From Pontiella agarivorans (GTDB lineage Bacteria > Verrucomicrobiota > Kiritimatiellia > Kiritimatiellales > Pontiellaceae): DNA of 64,000 nt. Shown piece after piece: positions 24,274-31,917 of the stretch; the stretch's first letter is position 1; the number at the start of each line of letters is the position of its first letter. The notes under the pieces are model-generated. The model was not told where the DNA came from. It did no database searches and was given only the letters and a program-made list of their open reading frames with translations. The translations under genes were made by a program, and so were the position numbers. Location of the stretch: contig NZ_JARVCO010000007.1 of the NCBI RefSeq assembly GCF_034531395.1, forward strand, positions 124,001-188,000, in the 5' to 3' direction.

Positions 24274-26937
24274 TCAGAATTTCGCACGAATATCCGCCCA
24301 GCGTTTTTCCGTCACCATCACGAAAAGGCCGGTGCCGTCACTCAGCTCTTCCCAGAGCTGGCCGACCAGCCGGTCGGGTTCTGCATTGTTCCAGCGATCG
24401 GCCCCTTTGTATTCCACGATAAGAATACGGCCATCTTTCAGTTTACAGACAAAATCGGGATAGAATTTTTTCGTGGCCGTCTGGAGGAAAAAGGAGGCCT
24501 CGTTTTTGCCAACGAGATTGCGGACCCAGAATTCGATTTCCGGCTGCCGGTCCAGCCAGCAGGCGCACTGATACTCTTCTCCGGAGTCAAAGGAACCGAT
24601 ACGGGGGTAGAAATGGTGCTCAAATACATAGTCGCCAAACTCCCCTTCATCCACGCGTGATGGTGCGTAGGCATCAGGATGAAATTCGAAATGATATTCA
24701 GAGCCCACCCGCACCCGGTCATTAACGTTGTCGGTAAAGAGAAACTGCTGATAGGCCGTATGCACCGCCTCTTTTCTCAGCTCGTTGATGCGTTCTTCGA
24801 GGAGGTTGCGCAAGTCAAATTTTTTCCGGTTTACGGCGGCGAGATCCAGTCCGCCCTGTTCCAGCAGGCTGGTGATCCACTGCGCCACGAAAGCACGTTT
24901 ACTCGCATGGGTGATGTAGGGATCGTTCAGCTGCCGGCAGAACCAGGCCGCCAGTTTAGCTTCATCCCAGTGCTCCGGGTGGTAACTCAACCCGAGATCA
25001 CGCGTCAGTTCCAGCGTGAACCGGGTCTGCACCCGGCCCTTTTCTTCATCGATATCAATGAGGCCCGCTTCCGCAATTTTTCCGCCTCCGTTCAGTTTGG
25101 CCAACTGTGATTCCGTGATCCCCGCCTGATACAGCGGAAGCTCCCAGGGATAGTCCAGCGCCTCGGGTTCATCAAAGATCCGAAGTTCACCGTCAATCAT
25201 CACTTCCAGCTGCGGAACCCGGAAGGCGAGCCCCTTTTCCGAAGGGGTGTGGAAAATCTTTACGGCTTCGTTGCGACTGGCGGCACCGGCGGTGGCGATG
25301 GTTTCCCGGCTGGAGTCCATGATGGCCGCGGTCTGGACTTCAAGCGTTTCGGCTTCGCTTAACGGGGCCGTAAACGTCAGCGTTTTATCCTTTTTATTCC
25401 AATTCAGTTTCCGGCGGGTCGGCCGGGATATGGCGGAAAGGTTCAGTTCTTCAGAAACTTTAACCTCCACAGGAGTGAAGCGGATGCGCCCGCTGGACAG
25501 ATCGAGTTTCGCCTGTTCGGGTTTTAGTGCGGCGACAAATTCGGCCGCATCGTGCCGGTTAAAGCCGGCGGTCTGCACGAGGCTGTCGCGCAGGGCGGCA
25601 GCGGTTTCGCCGAAATCGTGCGAAACCACAAACGCATACGAACGGTTGAGGGCTTCGGTGGTTCGGTGCGCGGCCTGCGGCTGGCGCAGAATACGGCCCA
25701 GCAGCTGTTCCACCGCCGTGGCGCTGCGGATGCCGGCCAAACTGACCAGCACATAGGCAAACGCGCAGTCCCAGCCTTCGGCCAGCGCTTTCTGGGTAAT
25801 CACAAATTTGACCGGGCAATTTTCGGAAAAAATACCGCCATCAAACTCCTCTGCCAGCGCTTCCAGTCCGCGTTCACTGCCCGTGGCAATCACAATTTCC
25901 TCCGCGGGAATATTATGATTGCTCATCAGTTCATTTTTCACCCATTCGGCATGGCGCGTTTCTTTGGTTTTTGATTTCGGCTCCGACTGGATCAGCACCA
26001 GCGGGCGGAGATAGGGTGCCCCTTCGCGCTGTTCCTGAATTGCTGCCTGACTGAGCATTTCGCGCTGATTGATTGCCAGATTAAGACAGCGCTGTTCGTC
26101 GGCTTCCACTTCCAGCTCGATCGGCAGCTTGATCATCTGCTCACGTTTGAGTTCCACCGCCGAAACCGCGTGCAGCACATTGCTGGGTGTTTTTTCGGTA
26201 TCCGGCGTGGCAGTCAATTCCATGATGCCCGCCGGTTTAAATTTGGCCAACGTGTCGAAGGCGAGTTCGGTCCGGCTGTTATGGGCTTCGTCCACAATCA
26301 CGAACGGGCGACGCAGCCGCAAGGCATTGGCCAGCGAAAAGGGGAGGGTGCCGTCGGCGTCCTTGAGCAGATCATCTTTCTGTTCTTCGGTCAGATCGCT
26401 GAACAGCGGCATCAGGGACCCGCTGCTTTCATAGACTTTCCGGTTTTCCTCGTTTTCCACCTGGAACGCCTGACGGGTGGCAACAATGACCACGGTGCTG
26501 GTATCGAGGGTGGAGCGGCTCAGATCCTTTGCTTCCTCCAGACTGAGCACCGAAACCGGCCCGGCTTCACGCAGGGCGGCATGATAGGGATGCTCCCGGT
26601 TGCGCAGTCCCGCCAGCGTCTGGTCGCGGATCGCCTTCGACGGCACCAGCCAGAGGATGACGCCGTGTTCGTTGAACAGCAGATGATTGTTCACCAGCGC
26701 CACACTTTTGGCCGCCAGAAAGGTTTTGCCGCCGCCGGTGGGAATCCGCAGACAGAAATAGGGCATATCTTCCGGAAAACCTGTCAGCGGCGTAAAAGCC
26801 GATTTCCGTCCCCAAAGTTCCTTCGTAGTTTCCTGAAAAGCATAGTCTGCATTGCCCATGCTCCGGCAGGTTCGGAAATACTGCTCAATACTGTTGAGAG
26901 CGCTTTGCTGATAGTTTTTCGGGGTAAATGTGTTCAT
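24274..26937 (-). CDS. res: Type III restriction-modification system, restriction (Res) subunit
   Basis: ATP-dependent DNA translocase/nuclease that cleaves when its Mod partner finds unmethylated sites. Of about 887 residues, the N-terminal two thirds form an SF2 helicase: RIPTGGGKTFLA (Walker A), VIVDEAHNSR (DEAH box), MELTATP, and EGWDCAFAYVLVSLAG with EQLLGRILRQ (motifs V and VI). The C-terminus has YPDFVCKLKDGRILIVEYKG, a PD-(D/E)xK-type nuclease motif. All expected catalytic residues are present, so it looks intact. The start is ATG 26937 with GGAA just before it; TTG 26946 is an alternative. Upstream are three imperfect tandem repeats. Confidence 0.88.
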   Translation of the reverse strand: MNTFTPKNYQQSALNSIEQYFRTCRSMGNADYAFQETTKELWGRKSAFTPLTGFPEDMPYFCLRIPTGGGKTFLAAKSVALVNNHLLFNEHGVILWLVPSKAIRDQTLAGLRNREHPYHAALREAGPVSVLSLEEAKDLSRSTLDTSTVVIVATRQAFQVENEENRKVYESSGSLMPLFSDLTEEQKDDLLKDADGTLPFSLANALRLRRPFVIVDEAHNSRTELAFDTLAKFKPAGIMELTATPDTEKTPSNVLHAVSAVELKREQMIKLPIELEVEADEQRCLNLAINQREMLSQAAIQEQREGAPYLRPLVLIQSEPKSKTKETRHAEWVKNELMSNHNIPAEEIVIATGSERGLEALAEEFDGGIFSENCPVKFVITQKALAEGWDCAFAYVLVSLAGIRSATAVEQLLGRILRQPQAAHRTTEALNRSYAFVVSHDFGETAAALRDSLVQTAGFNRHDAAEFVAALKPEQAKLDLSSGRIRFTPVEVKVSEELNLSAISRPTRRKLNWNKKDKTLTFTAPLSEAETLEVQTAAIMDSSRETIATAGAASRNEAVKIFHTPSEKGLAFRVPQLEVMIDGELRIFDEPEALDYPWELPLYQAGITESQLAKLNGGGKIAEAGLIDIDEEKGRVQTRFTLELTRDLGLSYHPEHWDEAKLAAWFCRQLNDPYITHASKRAFVAQWITSLLEQGGLDLAAVNRKKFDLRNLLEERINELRKEAVHTAYQQFLFTDNVNDRVRVGSEYHFEFHPDAYAPSRVDEGEFGDYVFEHHFYPRIGSFDSGEEYQCACWLDRQPEIEFWVRNLVGKNEASFFLQTATKKFYPDFVCKLKDGRILIVEYKGADRWNNAEPDRLVGQLWEELSDGTGLFVMVTEKRWADIRAKF

Positions 26938-26946
26938 TTTTTCCAA

Positions 26947-27184
26947 CGGTTAAAATTTTATCTTATTTCCGGCCTTTTTCTTATGTCGGTTCCGGGAGTT
27001 GGGAATTCACATATAAATGGTTAAAGAAAAGCCAGTTAAAATGAATTTCCTGTTTTTTCCTTATTTCCGGCCTTTTTTTCCTTAAGCGTTCTGAATGAAT
27101 AGAAATTCATGCATAACCCGCTGAAAAACAGTCGGTTAAAATGAATTTCCTGTTTTTTCCTTATTTCAGCCCTTTTTTCCTTAA
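26947..27184. repeat. Three imperfect tandem repeats between res and the AlbA_2 gene
   Basis: Units begin at 26947, 27033 and 27133. Units 2 and 3 lie exactly 100 bases apart and share 33 identical bases (27035-27067 and 27135-27167), then a near-identical pyrimidine run ending CCTTAA at 27085 and 27184. Unit 1 is shorter and more diverged but keeps GGTTAAAAT and TTATTTCCGGCC. Unit 3 includes the stop codon of the upstream gene, and unit 2 carries a degenerate copy of that gene's last codons. On the transcribed strand the units are purine-rich with repeated GGAAA. Confidence 0.85.
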
Positions 27185-28647
27185 CCGCTTCTGAAGCGAT
27201 AAATTGCCTGTGGATCGCGCTCTTTTTCGCTGACCCGTTCTAAAACACCAATCTTTAGCAGATATCGTAAATTATAGCGTACAGACTGTTTGGTAAGCTC
27301 CATGCTGTCTTCCAGCTGATCAACAGTGGCTTCCTGGCATTCGAACAAAATAGAAATGATCTGTTTTTGGCTAGGGTTGAATGATTTCCACATGGAACTG
27401 ACCTGATCGAGCACTTCGCCAAGAATCGTTTCTTTATGATCTGACACTTTATTGCGGAGCGTAAGCGTCACTGTATTGTGTGTATCCGTATATTCAGGTT
27501 TGGCCAGCATGACCTCCTGCATGGAGCTGTATATACGCGGAACACCTTCATTCAGTTCCCGGACATAGCCCATATCAGCCAATGCCCGGGCAATACGGGG
27601 ATTCCGGGAATAGCGCTCGTGCGCAATATTCTCGACGGTAACTTGTGCCGGAAGTGGACCGCTGTTGGAGATTTCCAGACGGTCGTCAAAATGCCGGATC
27701 ATGACCGGGTTTCCCTGCAGATTGTAGGAGCGGTGGCATAGGGCATTCACAATGCCTTCCAGCCATGCCTCCTTGGGAAATTCCGGAAGTCGATGGAATT
27801 TCCCTGTATCCATATTTAAGTAGTAATAGTCCCGGAGCGACGCCTCCATGAAGGTTTCAAGTTCCTGAATCAGTTTTGGAATGCTGCTTTCAAGCCGGAC
27901 ATCCTTAACCACATTGAATGCCGATCCGGACTTTCGTTCCATTCCTTCATGACGAACATAGCGTACAGATGCGTTGGGAATATATTTTTCAGGGTCGGTG
28001 GAAAATAAAAGAATGGAAGCGTTTTTATAAAGCACTTGACCTTCGCGTCGGATAGCCAAATTGCGTTTGATGGCCAAATCTTCAAAAGAGCCCTCATAAC
28101 TCATGGTAGTGCGATAGTCTTCGCAGGCATTTCGATCCAAATCCAGCGGATCGAAATCCAGGCGAATCTCGTCCTCGAAAGAGCGTATGGCCTTGTCGTA
28201 TTCCAGCTTTTTGACTTCATCCCGGTTAAGCTTATTATTGCTGTCAGCTACGCGCAGATAGACTTCTTCATTGTCCGAGCGCTGGAAAACCCGTTCATAA
28301 TCCTGGTCTACATGGAAGAGGAAGATCAGCTCGCCGCTTTCCAGATAGATTTCCTCCAGCTGAATATTGGCTGGAGGCTTGATGAATTCGTGAACCAGTT
28401 TGCGATAGGCATCCAGCTTGGTCGGTTCGTTCGGCAGCAGTCCGCCTACATGCGCCAGATCCTCAATGGTTCCGTCATCCGCAATTCCATAAACCAGCGT
28501 TCCCCCGCCGGCGTTCAGCATGCCGATCAGTTCATTGGCAATCTTAGTCGGTTTGGTATCCCGGCCCTTACGTTCCAGATATTGGTTTTCGGGGCTGAGC
28601 CGTAGATTTTCGAGCGTCAGTTTTGAATGGTATGTGGACAGGGACAT
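27181..28647 (-). CDS. AlbA_2 (Schlafen-type) / HATPase_c-4 / winged-helix protein within the type III locus
   Basis: A 488-residue protein. The N-terminal about 130 residues match the divergent AlbA (AlbA_2) domain: ENQYLERKGRD, IANELIGMLNAGGGTLVYGIADDG. The middle has the RecG-like HATPase_c_4 region: EGIVNALCHRSYNLQGNPVMIRHFDDRLEISNSGPLP, EGVPRIYSSM. The C-terminus is a winged helix (QEATVDQLEDSMELTKQSVRYNLRYLLKIGVLERV). Often annotated as transcriptional regulator or ATP-binding protein. A strong AGGAGGT precedes the ATG. It lies between mod and res in the same direction, so it may regulate or assist that system; this is inference from position. Confidence 0.85.
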   Translation of the reverse strand: MSLSTYHSKLTLENLRLSPENQYLERKGRDTKPTKIANELIGMLNAGGGTLVYGIADDGTIEDLAHVGGLLPNEPTKLDAYRKLVHEFIKPPANIQLEEIYLESGELIFLFHVDQDYERVFQRSDNEEVYLRVADSNNKLNRDEVKKLEYDKAIRSFEDEIRLDFDPLDLDRNACEDYRTTMSYEGSFEDLAIKRNLAIRREGQVLYKNASILLFSTDPEKYIPNASVRYVRHEGMERKSGSAFNVVKDVRLESSIPKLIQELETFMEASLRDYYYLNMDTGKFHRLPEFPKEAWLEGIVNALCHRSYNLQGNPVMIRHFDDRLEISNSGPLPAQVTVENIAHERYSRNPRIARALADMGYVRELNEGVPRIYSSMQEVMLAKPEYTDTHNTVTLTLRNKVSDHKETILGEVLDQVSSMWKSFNPSQKQIISILFECQEATVDQLEDSMELTKQSVRYNLRYLLKIGVLERVSEKERDPQAIYRFRSG

Positions 28648-28774
28648 GCGGTTTACCTCCTGTGCCCGGAAAAAAAGTAACCCGCCGATTTGAGCATCTC
28701 CGCAGAGCTAGGCTTGGCAGGTATTGTTGATTTGAACGTTAGCAGGTCATCCCCTGTTTTCAATATTAACCTGC

Positions 28775-28793
28775 GGGCACTCGGCGAGTGCCC
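28775..28793. repeat. Perfect GC-rich palindrome between mod and the AlbA_2 gene
   Basis: GGGCACTCG-G-CGAGTGCCC, a 9-bp perfect inverted repeat around one base. There is no T-run, so it is not a standard terminator. It sits in the 182-base gap after mod. Confidence 0.7.
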
Positions 28794-28829
28794 CTCCACA
28801 AACGGCTGAACAAATCCGATCATCGTTTC

Positions 28830-30473
28830 CTAAACCTCAATCGCATACGGGGTCTGTTTGAACACAATGTTTTCGCGCTGGAGCGCCGCCGGGCCGAGGC
28901 GCGTGGCGGCCGCATAAATCGTTTTCGGGCCATCGTACGGCGGTAAAGAATCCAAAACCGCCTTCGTCAGAATATTTCCGCCCTGCGGCCGGCGATCGCC
29001 CAGAATGCCGTTGAACAACAGGTAGATGGCCCGGTTTTCGTGTATTCCAAGCCTTGGAGATTCTTCGATTTTGCCGGCATCCTGCCGTACCGCAGGCGGC
29101 CCGCCTGCCCCGTCCCTGCCGCGGCCGGTTTCTGAAAACCAGACAAAATCGGCGAGCTGGGTAAAGGTGACATCGTCGCGGATATCGCCGAACTCATTAA
29201 ACAGCGGCTCATCGCTCAATCGGCAAAACTGGAAGCCGCTTCCAAGGCCTGGAACGTCGTTGCCTTTGGCATCGGTATAACCTGCTGCCACGCGCCTCAC
29301 CCGTTCCGCTGTAATATTTGCCGCAATCTGCTCCTCCATCTCCACCAATATAAACTTCCGGTTTCCGCCGTCCGCCGCATTCTGCTTCAGCACCGCGTGA
29401 CCCGTCGTCCCCGATCCCGCAAAGCTGTCGAGTATGATCGAATCTTTGTCGCTCGCAATCTGCAGAATCCGCTGAATCAAACGCGTGGGTTTGGGGGTGA
29501 TGAAAACGTCATCGGATCCAGCGAAGGAGAGCACCTCAAGCAAATCTCTTTTTGCTTCCTGAGTATGGCCAACATCATCATAAAACCATAGACTCATTGG
29601 TACCACGCCATCTTGCACTTCATTTAAGAAGATTTTTGGGGCAGGAACATTATTACCATCTTTGCCCCACCAAATTCTGCCATCACGATCAAGCTCCCAA
29701 AATTTTTCCTCTGATACTCGCCAATACGAACCAGAAGGCGGTCCATCAATAACACGACCGGAAGGACATTTTATAGAGTACGTACCTTTACTATAATAAT
29801 TTCGAGCGGCGAGATTGTTTGGCCTCCAAAGTCCTCTCGGATCATTATCATAATTTTTGTAATTTTTATTCTGTTTTTCTGAGCGCGGAATTAGGTTCCG
29901 TCCCCAATTGCCGATTCCTTTGTAGACAACAATGTAGTCATGAGCTTCTGAAAAATGCTTGGCAGAAGCTTTTGGCGCATAGTTTTTTTGCCAAATAATG
30001 GTTTCTACAAAATTCTTCTTCCCGAAAATCTCATCCATCAGTAGCCGTAGCGACGCGACTTCGTTGTCGTCGATGGAGACAAAGATTGCGCCGTCGTCGG
30101 AGAGGAACTGTTTGAGTAGGACGAGGCGCGGATACATCATGCAGAGCCATTTGTCGTGGCGGGAGAGGTCTTCGGCTTCTTTGCCGACGGTCTGGCCGAG
30201 CCAGCGGTTGATTTCGGGGGAGTTGACTTTGTCGTTATAGATCCAGCCTTCGTTGCCGGTGTTGTAGGGCGGGTCGATATAGATGCATTTGACGCGTCCG
30301 GCATATTTCGGCAGCAGGGCTTTGAGGGCGTGCAGATTGTCGCCCTGCACAATCAGATTTCCGTCGGATTCGTCGCCGTGCGACAGGGCGGCGTCGGGTT
30401 CCAATAGTCGGAATTCCACCTCTTTGTGGTGGCGGATTACGGCGTCTTTTCCAATCCAGTCGAGCGTGGGCAT
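28830..30473 (-). CDS. mod: Type III DNA methyltransferase (Mod), N6-adenine
   Basis: Methylates adenine in the system's recognition site and gives Res its specificity. Beta-class order: catalytic motif IV DPPY (residues 67-70, CIYIDPPYNTGNEGW) comes before SAM-binding motif I (ILDSFAGSGTTGHAVL). The segment between, about 29540-29990, is the target-recognition domain; it is visibly AT-richer than both flanks. The start is ATG 30473 with AAGGAG four bases upstream. Near the C-terminus an in-frame insert (GAGGPPAVRQDAG) is encoded by a GC-rich palindrome that also occurs in the radical SAM gene at 8639. Two dispersed palindromes lie nearby (29043, 29238). No frameshift or simple repeat suggesting phase variation was seen. 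Confidence 0.9.
   Translation of the reverse strand: MPTLDWIGKDAVIRHHKEVEFRLLEPDAALSHGDESDGNLIVQGDNLHALKALLPKYAGRVKCIYIDPPYNTGNEGWIYNDKVNSPEINRWLGQTVGKEAEDLSRHDKWLCMMYPRLVLLKQFLSDDGAIFVSIDDNEVASLRLLMDEIFGKKNFVETIIWQKNYAPKASAKHFSEAHDYIVVYKGIGNWGRNLIPRSEKQNKNYKNYDNDPRGLWRPNNLAARNYYSKGTYSIKCPSGRVIDGPPSGSYWRVSEEKFWELDRDGRIWWGKDGNNVPAPKIFLNEVQDGVVPMSLWFYDDVGHTQEAKRDLLEVLSFAGSDDVFITPKPTRLIQRILQIASDKDSIILDSFAGSGTTGHAVLKQNAADGGNRKFILVEMEEQIAANITAERVRRVAAGYTDAKGNDVPGLGSGFQFCRLSDEPLFNEFGDIRDDVTFTQLADFVWFSETGRGRDGAGGPPAVRQDAGKIEESPRLGIHENRAIYLLFNGILGDRRPQGGNILTKAVLDSLPPYDGPKTIYAAATRLGPAALQRENIVFKQTPYAIEV
29043..29061. repeat. Dispersed palindrome, one mismatch, in mod
   Basis: TATTCCA-AGCCT-TGGAGAT, 26 bases from the GC-rich palindrome at 29087. 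Confidence 0.6.
29087..29108. repeat. GC-rich palindrome in mod
   Basis: Matches the 8639 copy over all 22 bases in the other orientation; encodes part of GAGGPPAVR. Confidence 0.88.
29238..29256. repeat. Dispersed palindrome copy in mod
   Basis: GCTTCCA-AGGCC-TGGAACG; coding strand reads PGLGS. Confidence 0.82.
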
Positions 30474-30520
30474 GGGTCTCCTTAAAACATGCAAAAATGA
30501 ATGTTAAGAGAATGCCGATT

Positions 30521-30539
30521 TCTTCCAGAGGTTGGAAGG
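30521..30539. repeat. Dispersed palindrome copy (intergenic)
   Basis: TCTTCCA-GAGGT-TGGAAGG between nrdG and mod, downstream of nrdG and upstream of mod. Confidence 0.8.
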
Positions 30540-30602
30540 GAAAAGAGCGGTAGGGCGAGACCGCCGGGCGCGCCTGGGTCAGTTCGGCGGCCTGAATCTG
30601 CC

Positions 30603-31298
30603 TCACGCCCCGCGCAGGAGTATTTCGTCGGCGCATCCGGCCATCCGGTCTTTGAGTTCCTGGAGGCGGGAGGAGGGGGTGCGGGGGAGGACGGTGAATT
30701 TTTTGTCGGGCAGGTTGTCGCGCGGAATAAAAGCCTGAAGAGCCATACGTTTGGAGCCGGCGATGACATCGGCGACTTCGTCCATCAGGGCATCGGTGTG
30801 TAAAGATTCGATGACGGTGGTGCGGAATTCGTAATCTTTGGCTTCGGCTTTGATGAGTTCAATGGATTCGCTGATTTTTCCAAGGTCTGGAAAGTGTACC
30901 AGTTTGCGATACCCCGAAAGACCGGTTTTGACATCCATTGCCACGTAATCCACCAGAGGCAGCACCTCGCGCAGTTTTCCGGGGTTGGAACCGTTGGTGT
31001 CGAGTTTGACCGCAAAGCCATATTTTTTCATGAGTTCGATCAGTTGCGGAAGATCGTCGGCCAAGGTGGGTTCGCCGCCGGTAATGACGGCTCCGTTGAC
31101 CCAGTTGTGTTTAAATTTTGTGCAGGCGAGTTCGAGGGCCTCCTGGTCGATGCCGGAACGTTTTCGGCCCATGAGCGAAGCGTTGTGGCAGAAGCCGCAT
31201 CTGAAGTTACAGCCGCTGGTGAAAAAAACCGCGGAGAATTTTCCGGGGAAATCTACCATAGAGGGTTTTTCGAGGTAGGCATATACCGATGAAGTCAT
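30603..31298 (-). CDS. nrdG: Anaerobic ribonucleotide reductase activating protein
   Basis: Radical SAM enzyme that installs the glycyl radical on NrdD. Cluster Cys residues are C30, C34 and C37 (SGCNFRCGFCHN). Other motifs: ITGGEPTL (SAM binding) and LDTNGSNP. At 231 residues it is longer than E. coli NrdG (about 154) and resembles the longer pyruvate-formate-lyase-activase-like type. It is the last gene of the nrdD-thioredoxin-fold-nrdG run. A dispersed palindrome at 30876 is read here as FPDLGK. Confidence 0.92.
   Translation of the reverse strand: MTSSVYAYLEKPSMVDFPGKFSAVFFTSGCNFRCGFCHNASLMGRKRSGIDQEALELACTKFKHNWVNGAVITGGEPTLADDLPQLIELMKKYGFAVKLDTNGSNPGKLREVLPLVDYVAMDVKTGLSGYRKLVHFPDLGKISESIELIKAEAKDYEFRTTVIESLHTDALMDEVADVIAGSKRMALQAFIPRDNLPDKKFTVLPRTPSSRLQELKDRMAGCADEILLRGA
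30876..30894. repeat. Dispersed palindrome copy in nrdG
   Basis: TTTTCCA-AGGTC-TGGAAAG; on the coding strand it gives PDLGK, the third codon phase. Confidence 0.88.
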
Positions 31299-31346
31299 AA
31301 TGTAAAACCTGCAATTTTAGGTTTGAAATGGGCTCTGGTTTCCGTG

Positions 31347-31410
31347 TTCACCTTAGGGCCCGCCGGACGCTCCGAGGGAAGGAATGGAGGCATCCGGCGG
31401 ACCGGGTGAA
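31347..31410. repeat. Long imperfect inverted repeat between the thioredoxin-fold gene and nrdG
   Basis: Left arm from 31347 (TTCACC then GCCGGACGC) pairs with the right arm ending at 31410 (GCATCCGGC then GGTGAA). The 8-bp core CCGCCGGA / TCCGGCGG is perfect. It nearly fills the 120-base gap. It could be a small mobile repeat, a processing site or an attenuator. Confidence 0.65.
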
Positions 31411-31418
31411 GGAAACGT

Positions 31419-31814
31419 TTACTGCCGGGCTTCGGCCAGTACAGTCTGAATCATTTTCGGGGTAAGGATTCCTTTGCCCGCCGGGCTGTAGTCGGTTTGA
31501 AGTCCGACGTATTGGTAGAGCCGGGATTTTTTGCAGATAGGGTCTGCACTGCCGGGGTTTGCGGTTTCGACGGGAATGTAATCCTGCTCCTCGTCGTCCC
31601 AGCGGCTGATGAGCATGGCGGGGATGCGGGAGGGGTTGATGCATTCGGCTTCGGAGAAAGCGACGAGTCCGTCGGTGGTTTCGACGTCGCAGTAGCATTT
31701 TTCAAAATCGTTGAAATCTTCTTTTTTCAATAATTTATCGAGGCGCTGATTCAGGGTGTGGCATTTGTCGCACCCCTCTTTTCCGAATACTTTGATCTGA
31801 TATTTTGCACTCAT
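31419..31814 (-). CDS. Thioredoxin/glutaredoxin-fold protein of the nrdD operon
   Basis: A 131-residue protein with a thioredoxin-fold start (YQIKVFGKEGCDKCHTLNQRL; redox pair C15-C18) and a cis-Pro-like SRIPAMLIS segment. Some class III reductases draw electrons from thioredoxin- or glutaredoxin-like proteins in place of formate, so its place between nrdD and nrdG suggests it reduces this NrdD. That is inference. It is longer than NrdH (about 75 residues) and has extra Cys residues (CYCDVE, AECIN, PICKK). Confidence 0.75.
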   Translation of the reverse strand: MSAKYQIKVFGKEGCDKCHTLNQRLDKLLKKEDFNDFEKCYCDVETTDGLVAFSEAECINPSRIPAMLISRWDDEEQDYIPVETANPGSADPICKKSRLYQYVGLQTDYSPAGKGILTPKMIQTVLAEARQ

Positions 31815-31846
31815 TTTAAAAATCCTTTCTATAGGAAGACCGGCCT

Positions 31847-31900
31847 CAAAAGAGCGCAGTATATACTGAGTGGATATTTGGTGCCTTCTGCGTTCTTTTG
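31847..31900. other. Inverted repeat between nrdD and the thioredoxin-fold gene
   Basis: Arms of 13 bases, 31847-31859 (CAAAAGAGCGCAG) and 31888-31900 (CTGCGTTCTTTTG), pair with one mismatch around a 28-base loop. It may partly terminate or stabilise the transcript so that nrdD and the downstream genes are expressed at different levels. Confidence 0.55.
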
Positions 31901-31917
31901 CGGCTGATTATTCATTT

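Noticed and set aside
26456-26471. TTTTCCACCTGGAAC in res as a copy
   Set aside because: Only two bases between CCA and TGG; the same holds near 27367.
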